From: CAZTVF01 sp964616985
Lineage (GTDB): Bacteria; Planctomycetota; Phycisphaerae; SM23-33
Direction: 5' to 3'
Assembly: GCA_964616985.1 (NCBI GenBank)
Contig: CAZTVF010000004.1
Span: 1 to 64,000, forward strand
Length of the DNA: 64,000 nt
Shown: positions 61,341-64,000 of the stretch, one piece after another
Position numbering within the stretch: position 1 is the stretch's first letter
Layout of the letters: each line of letters begins with the position of its first letter
Notes under the pieces: generated by a model
Seen by the model: the letters and a program-made list of their open reading frames with translations, nothing else
Told to the model about the DNA's origin: nothing
Database searches by the model: none
Translations under genes and position numbers: made by a program

Positions 61341-63226
61341 GCCGACACCTCCTGGCCGATGCCCAGGGCCGCGAGCTTCTGGCGGATGACCGCTTCCATC
61401 GCGTCGGCGGCCTTCACGGGGTCGGGCTCGACAATCACGCGGCCGCCGGTGATGCCGACGAGGTCCTGCGTGAGCACCTTCGTCACCAGCGGGCTGCCCA
61501 GGATCGAGGGGGCCTGCGACAGGTGCAGCGTCAGGCCCAGCGCCAGCCCGAAGCAGCCGTCGGCCAGGGCCTGCTCTTCCAGCCACTGCGGGGCCGAGAT
61601 CGCGACCGGCAGCTGCGGCATGTCCACGCCCATGGCCTCGGCCAGGGCGCTGGCGACCATCTCGATCCGCCCGATCGCCAGGCAGGGCCCGAAGTTCAGC
61701 ACCGGCGGGATGCCCAGTTTCTCGCACACCGCACGCAGCCCCGGGCCCGCCCACTGCGCCGCCTTGGGCGAGCAGAAACCCGTGTTGCACAGGCCGCCGG
61801 TTGTGCAGCCGGCCGACAGCACGAGGATGTCGCGCCGGATCAGCTCGCGCGTCAGGCCCACCGTCGAGACATCGTGCCCGCCGGCGGCGAGGTTCGAGCA
61901 ACCCAGGATGCCCGCGACGCCCTTGATCGTGCCGTTCTTGATCAGCTCAATCAGCGGCTCGAGCGTCCCGCCCAGCACGCCCAGCAGGGAGTTCTCGCTC
62001 ACGCCGGTGACCACGTCGCTGTGCCCGTGGTCGGGGATGTCGATCGTCATGCTGCGGCGGCGCTGGGCGTACTGGCGGCAGGCGATCTCCACCAGCTGCC
62101 GCGCAGTGGCCAGTTCCTCCCCGCGAGGGTCGGCGATCCGCTGGGCCGACGTCAGCTTGGCAACGTCGTCGAGGCACAGCAGCTTGATCTGGTACTTCTC
62201 GGCGATGGGCTCGATGCCCGACAGCGTGCAGTTGAACTCCGTCACCACCGCGTCGATCGCGCCCGTCGCCAGGAGCGCCTCCTGCGTGAAATTGTTGCCC
62301 GCCTGCCCGCTGAACACGTCGCCAGCCGCCGCGGCCCGCAGCTGCATGTCCTGCCCCACACACGTCAGGCCGATCACCCGCACGCCCGCGGCGCCCACCG
62401 CGTGCGCCAACGCCTGCCCCTGGGGCGTCTCCAGAAACGCGATCAGCCCGGCGAAGACCGAGTGGCTGTGGCCGGTGACGGCGATGTTGACGTTGGCGGG
62501 ATCCACCACCTTGAAACCCGTGGCGGCCTGCCGGATTTCCGGCTCGCCCATCAGCACGTCGTTGAGCAGGTTGGTCATCTGCAGGCCGTAAAGCCCCGTG
62601 CAAATGCCCAGTCGCAGGCACTGCAGCAACTGGTCGACGGCATCGGTTGATAGGTTGGTGGAGGTCTTGACGACCGCGTCGAAGACCTCGCTCTTGGCCC
62701 CGCCGGGCATCAGGCCCAGTTCCTTCCACCGCGCCAGCCGCTGGGGCAAGGCGAGGCGCGACACCAGCGACATCCGCTCGTCGCGCGGCAGGTACATGTC
62801 GGCCAGGATGGCGTCGGCGACGTTGCGGGCCTTGTCCAGCGTGGTGGCGCCACTGACGCCCAGCTTGGCCGCCAGGGCGTCCAGCGACTTGGGCGAGCGG
62901 ATCTTCAGCTCGCCCTTCCCCTCGCCGATCGACTTCAGACGCCGGGCCGTGGACTCCGCCACGTGAAGGTAGCAGCCCGCGCCCGCGCCCACCGCGCGGA
63001 GCAGGTTGCGGGCCACCATCGTGTCGGCCGTGGCGCCGCAGACACCCTTGGGCGCGTCGGGCGTGATGCGACAGGGACCATTGGAGCACAGGCGGCAGCA
63101 TACGCCCAGCTGTCCGAACTGGCACTTGATCTCCTGCTCGGCCATGCGGTCGAAGGCGGTGTTGACGTCGCTGTGACGGTCGAGAAAGCCCGAGAGACAG
63201 CTGTCGGCGGAGGCGCATCGGATCAT
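61337..63226 (-). CDS. cooS: Ni-Fe carbon monoxide dehydrogenase catalytic subunit
   Basis: A 629-residue anaerobic CO dehydrogenase that interconverts CO and CO2. D- and B-cluster cysteines are Cys35, Cys43, Cys44, Cys47, Cys52 and Cys63, in KCQFGQLGVCCRLCSNGPCRI and following. The C-cluster ligands are all present: His253 (VTGHSHS), Cys289 (GLTCVGQ), Cys333 (EFNCTLS), Cys443 (GILGCSNL), Cys474 (SAGCTTG) and Cys515 (FGPCLAIGR). It is monofunctional in type, and no acetyl-CoA synthase subunit or hydrogenase lies in the window. The start is the ATG at 63224-63226 with AAGGA upstream. It is preceded by rrf2 and followed by cooF with overlap. Confidence 0.96.
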   Translation of the reverse strand: MIRCASADSCLSGFLDRHSDVNTAFDRMAEQEIKCQFGQLGVCCRLCSNGPCRITPDAPKGVCGATADTMVARNLLRAVGAGAGCYLHVAESTARRLKSIGEGKGELKIRSPKSLDALAAKLGVSGATTLDKARNVADAILADMYLPRDERMSLVSRLALPQRLARWKELGLMPGGAKSEVFDAVVKTSTNLSTDAVDQLLQCLRLGICTGLYGLQMTNLLNDVLMGEPEIRQAATGFKVVDPANVNIAVTGHSHSVFAGLIAFLETPQGQALAHAVGAAGVRVIGLTCVGQDMQLRAAAAGDVFSGQAGNNFTQEALLATGAIDAVVTEFNCTLSGIEPIAEKYQIKLLCLDDVAKLTSAQRIADPRGEELATARQLVEIACRQYAQRRRSMTIDIPDHGHSDVVTGVSENSLLGVLGGTLEPLIELIKNGTIKGVAGILGCSNLAAGGHDVSTVGLTRELIRRDILVLSAGCTTGGLCNTGFCSPKAAQWAGPGLRAVCEKLGIPPVLNFGPCLAIGRIEMVASALAEAMGVDMPQLPVAISAPQWLEEQALADGCFGLALGLTLHLSQAPSILGSPLVTKVLTQDLVGITGGRVIVEPDPVKAADAMEAVIRQKLAALGIGQEVSA

Positions 63227-63244
63227 GGACGTTTTCCTTTTTCT

Positions 63245-63260
63245 AATGCTACTGCATTGG
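63245..63260. promoter_or_regulatory. Motif shared with the rrf2 promoter (possible Rrf2 operator)
   Basis: AATGCTACTGCATTGG in the cooS leader contains a short dyad AATGC/GCATT. On the opposite strand at 63729-63746 the rrf2 promoter carries GAATGCTACTATTATTGG. The shared AATGCTACT and TTGG blocks suggest one DNA-binding protein recognises both. Confidence 0.4.
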
Positions 63261-63276
63261 TGTCCTTCTGAATCAA

Positions 63277-63308
63277 ATAAAAAACCCGCACCCATCAGCG
63301 CGGCGGGT
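63277..63308 (-). terminator. Terminator/attenuator between rrf2 and cooS
   Basis: On the minus strand the stem ACCCGC/GCGGGT with a 13-nt loop is followed directly by TTTTTTATT. It overlaps the last codons of rrf2 and sits ahead of cooS, so cooS expression needs read-through, antitermination or its own promoter. Confidence 0.6.
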
Positions 63309-63711
63309 CGGTCAACTGGTCAATCGTGATGTCTTTGAGCTGGCGTTCCAGCAGCGTCTGCAGGCGCTGCATCTGCGTGTGCACGCGGCAGAAGCCCGAG
63401 CGGCCGCAGATGTCCTTGTCGGCCAGGCAGTGGTTGAGCTGAAGGTCCTTGGAATCGACGGCGAGCAGAACCTCCAGCAGTGAGACATCGCGGCCGGGCT
63501 TGATCAGGGCGATGCCCCCGCCATTGCCGCGTTGCGAGGCGACCATTCCGGCGGCGACCAGCTTGCGCACGATCTTCCGCAGGAAGCGAAAGGGGATCTG
63601 CATTTCCTCGGCCAGCGCCGCCGTCGACGCGGGCGCAGGTTCTCCCTGCCCCTGGCGCTTCGCCAGCGACAACACCGTCCGTATCGCATAGTCCGCTTCA
63701 CGTGTGATCAT
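63295..63711 (-). CDS. Rrf2-family iron-sulfur transcription regulator
   Basis: A 138-residue Rrf2 regulator. The winged helix spans residues 1-65 (MITREADYAIRTVLSLA, IPFRFLRKIVRKLVAAGMVASQRGNGGG). Three cysteines, Cys95, Cys102 and Cys108, lie in NHCLADKDICGRSGFC and fit the cluster-binding loop of IscR/RsrR/NsrR-type proteins, which sense Fe-S status, redox or NO. Position upstream of cooS suggests it controls CO dehydrogenase. Start is the ATG at 63709-63711; a longer frame upstream lacks homology. Confidence 0.9.
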   Translation of the reverse strand: MITREADYAIRTVLSLAKRQGQGEPAPASTAALAEEMQIPFRFLRKIVRKLVAAGMVASQRGNGGGIALIKPGRDVSLLEVLLAVDSKDLQLNHCLADKDICGRSGFCRVHTQMQRLQTLLERQLKDITIDQLTDPPR

Positions 63712-63721
63712 GTTTATTCCC

Positions 63722-63762
63722 GAATGCTCCAATAATAGTAGCATTCATTCGGGCCGCGTCAA
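63722..63762 (-). promoter_or_regulatory. rrf2 promoter with overlapping dyad operator
   Basis: On the minus strand TTGACG (63757-63762), a 16-nt spacer and TACTAT (63735-63740) form a strong sigma70-type promoter. The perfect arms GAATGCT (63722-63728) and AGCATTC (63740-63746), 11 nt apart, cover the -10, ideal for autorepression. Confidence 0.65.
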
Positions 63763-63805
63763 GTTTTTTTTGCCGACGGTCTGTGCCGCATCGTACTCGA
63801 TGGCT

Positions 63806-63841
63806 GTTCTCACCCCCAAACGAGTTTGGGGGTGGCACCGA
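63806..63841. repeat. CCCCCAAAC palindromic repeat, copy 3
   Basis: A 36-nt copy of the family at 15235-15270 and 45695-45730, differing from copy 2 at only two or three positions. It lies between rrf2 and the divergent last gene. Confidence 0.85.
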
Positions 63842-63941
63842 ACAGATGATGCGAGGGCCGGCACAGTCCAGGCAAACAATCAACGCAGCCTTTGCGAAAG
63901 CGCGCCGGATCGTTAGAATCGCCCATTCGAAGGAACCCTTG

Positions 63942-64000
63942 ATGGATCTACTGTTCATAAATCCCGGCGGGCGGAAGGAAGGCTACCAGAAGTTCGGCGA
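63942..64000 (+). CDS. Start of a probable radical SAM protein (3' truncated)
   Basis: Only 19 residues are visible: MDLLFINPGGRKEGYQKFG. The opening DLLFINPGG resembles the first strand of cobalamin-binding radical SAM proteins, which typically begin LLINPP or similar. AAGGAA lies about 8 nt upstream of the ATG. The gene continues beyond the window, so the family call is tentative. Confidence 0.45.
   Translation, partial: MDLLFINPGGRKEGYQKFG

Noticed and set aside
61341..61901. Extended N-terminus for the CooF-like ferredoxin
   Set aside because: The upstream frame overlaps the cooS coding region completely, and the ATG at 61340 gives the normal CooF length with a 4-nt coupling overlap.
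1..64000. CRISPR arrays, tRNA or rRNA genes, integrases or complete insertion sequences
   Set aside because: No regularly spaced direct repeats, no tRNA cloverleaf sequences in the intergenic gaps, and no transposase or integrase motifs were seen; the mobile signals are limited to small palindromic repeats.

Overview
The window is GC-rich, gene-dense bacterial DNA. It most likely comes from a Planctomycetota genome close to Phycisphaerae. The main evidence is a DUF1549/DUF1553 – DUF1501 – pre-peptidase-like gene trio (30494-36029), together with PmoA-like (DUF6807), DUF6785-like and DUF6259-like genes, a complete Tad pilus locus, and many glycoside hydrolases that lack export signals. A Ni-Fe carbon monoxide dehydrogenase module at the right end suggests an anaerobe or a facultatively low-oxygen lifestyle.

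Layout. 1-7.8 kb: the end of an ACR3 arsenite pump, an RhlE-like RNA helicase with a His-rich tail, a DUF167 gene, a membrane-anchored tyrosine phosphatase bracketed by two inverted copies of a palindromic repeat, a GH38 alpha-mannosidase, prephenate dehydrogenase and an orphan DUF433 antitoxin-like gene. 7.9-19.1 kb: GH29 fucosidase behind a small unknown gene, a CDP-alcohol phosphatidyltransferase, a lipoprotein metallopeptidase, YidC, a metallophosphoesterase, a B12-type radical SAM protein and a DUF4965/glutaminase-A-like protein. 19.4-30.3 kb: a Tad/Flp pilus operon on the minus strand (pilin, TadV, TadE, CpaB, CpaC, CpaE, CpaF, TadB, TadC, a lipoprotein, TadD), tightly packed with 1-4 nt overlaps at several junctions, and a divergent TadG-like gene. 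30.5-36.7 kb: the planctomycete trio and a small secreted protein. 36.9-52.1 kb: a sugar-catabolic region with an FAD oxidoreductase, an ADP-ribosylglycohydrolase, a DUF6259-like glycosidase, PmoA-like, heparinase II/III-like, YceI, a uroporphyrinogen-decarboxylase-like protein, a GH95-like and a GH36 enzyme. 52.2-59.5 kb: recN with a possible SOS-type promoter, a ferritin-like protein, DUF2461, a DUF6785-like membrane protein, a candidate C-rich small RNA and an NTF2-like protein. 59.6-63.7 kb: rrf2 – cooS – cooF – NAD(P)/FAD oxidoreductase. A radical SAM-like gene starts at the right edge.

How the genes fit together. The glycoside hydrolases (GH38, GH29, GH95-like, GH36, the DUF6259-like and heparinase-like proteins) show no signal peptide. 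This points to intracellular dismantling of imported fucose-, mannose-, galactose- or uronate-containing glycans. The Tad pilus would give surface attachment. The CODH cluster would feed electrons from CO through a four-cluster ferredoxin to a flavin NAD(P) oxidoreductase under control of a cysteine-bearing Rrf2 regulator.

The most unusual non-coding content falls in three groups. First, several families of dispersed palindromic repeats occur, including a 19-nt mini-palindrome that appears to have inserted precisely inside two other repeat families. Second, a short plus-strand unit at 58008-58112 has promoter, two hairpins each with a 9-nt C-rich loop, and a terminator-like end. Third, a sequence motif is shared between the rrf2 promoter and the cooS leader. 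All calls come from reading the sequence; no database search was run.
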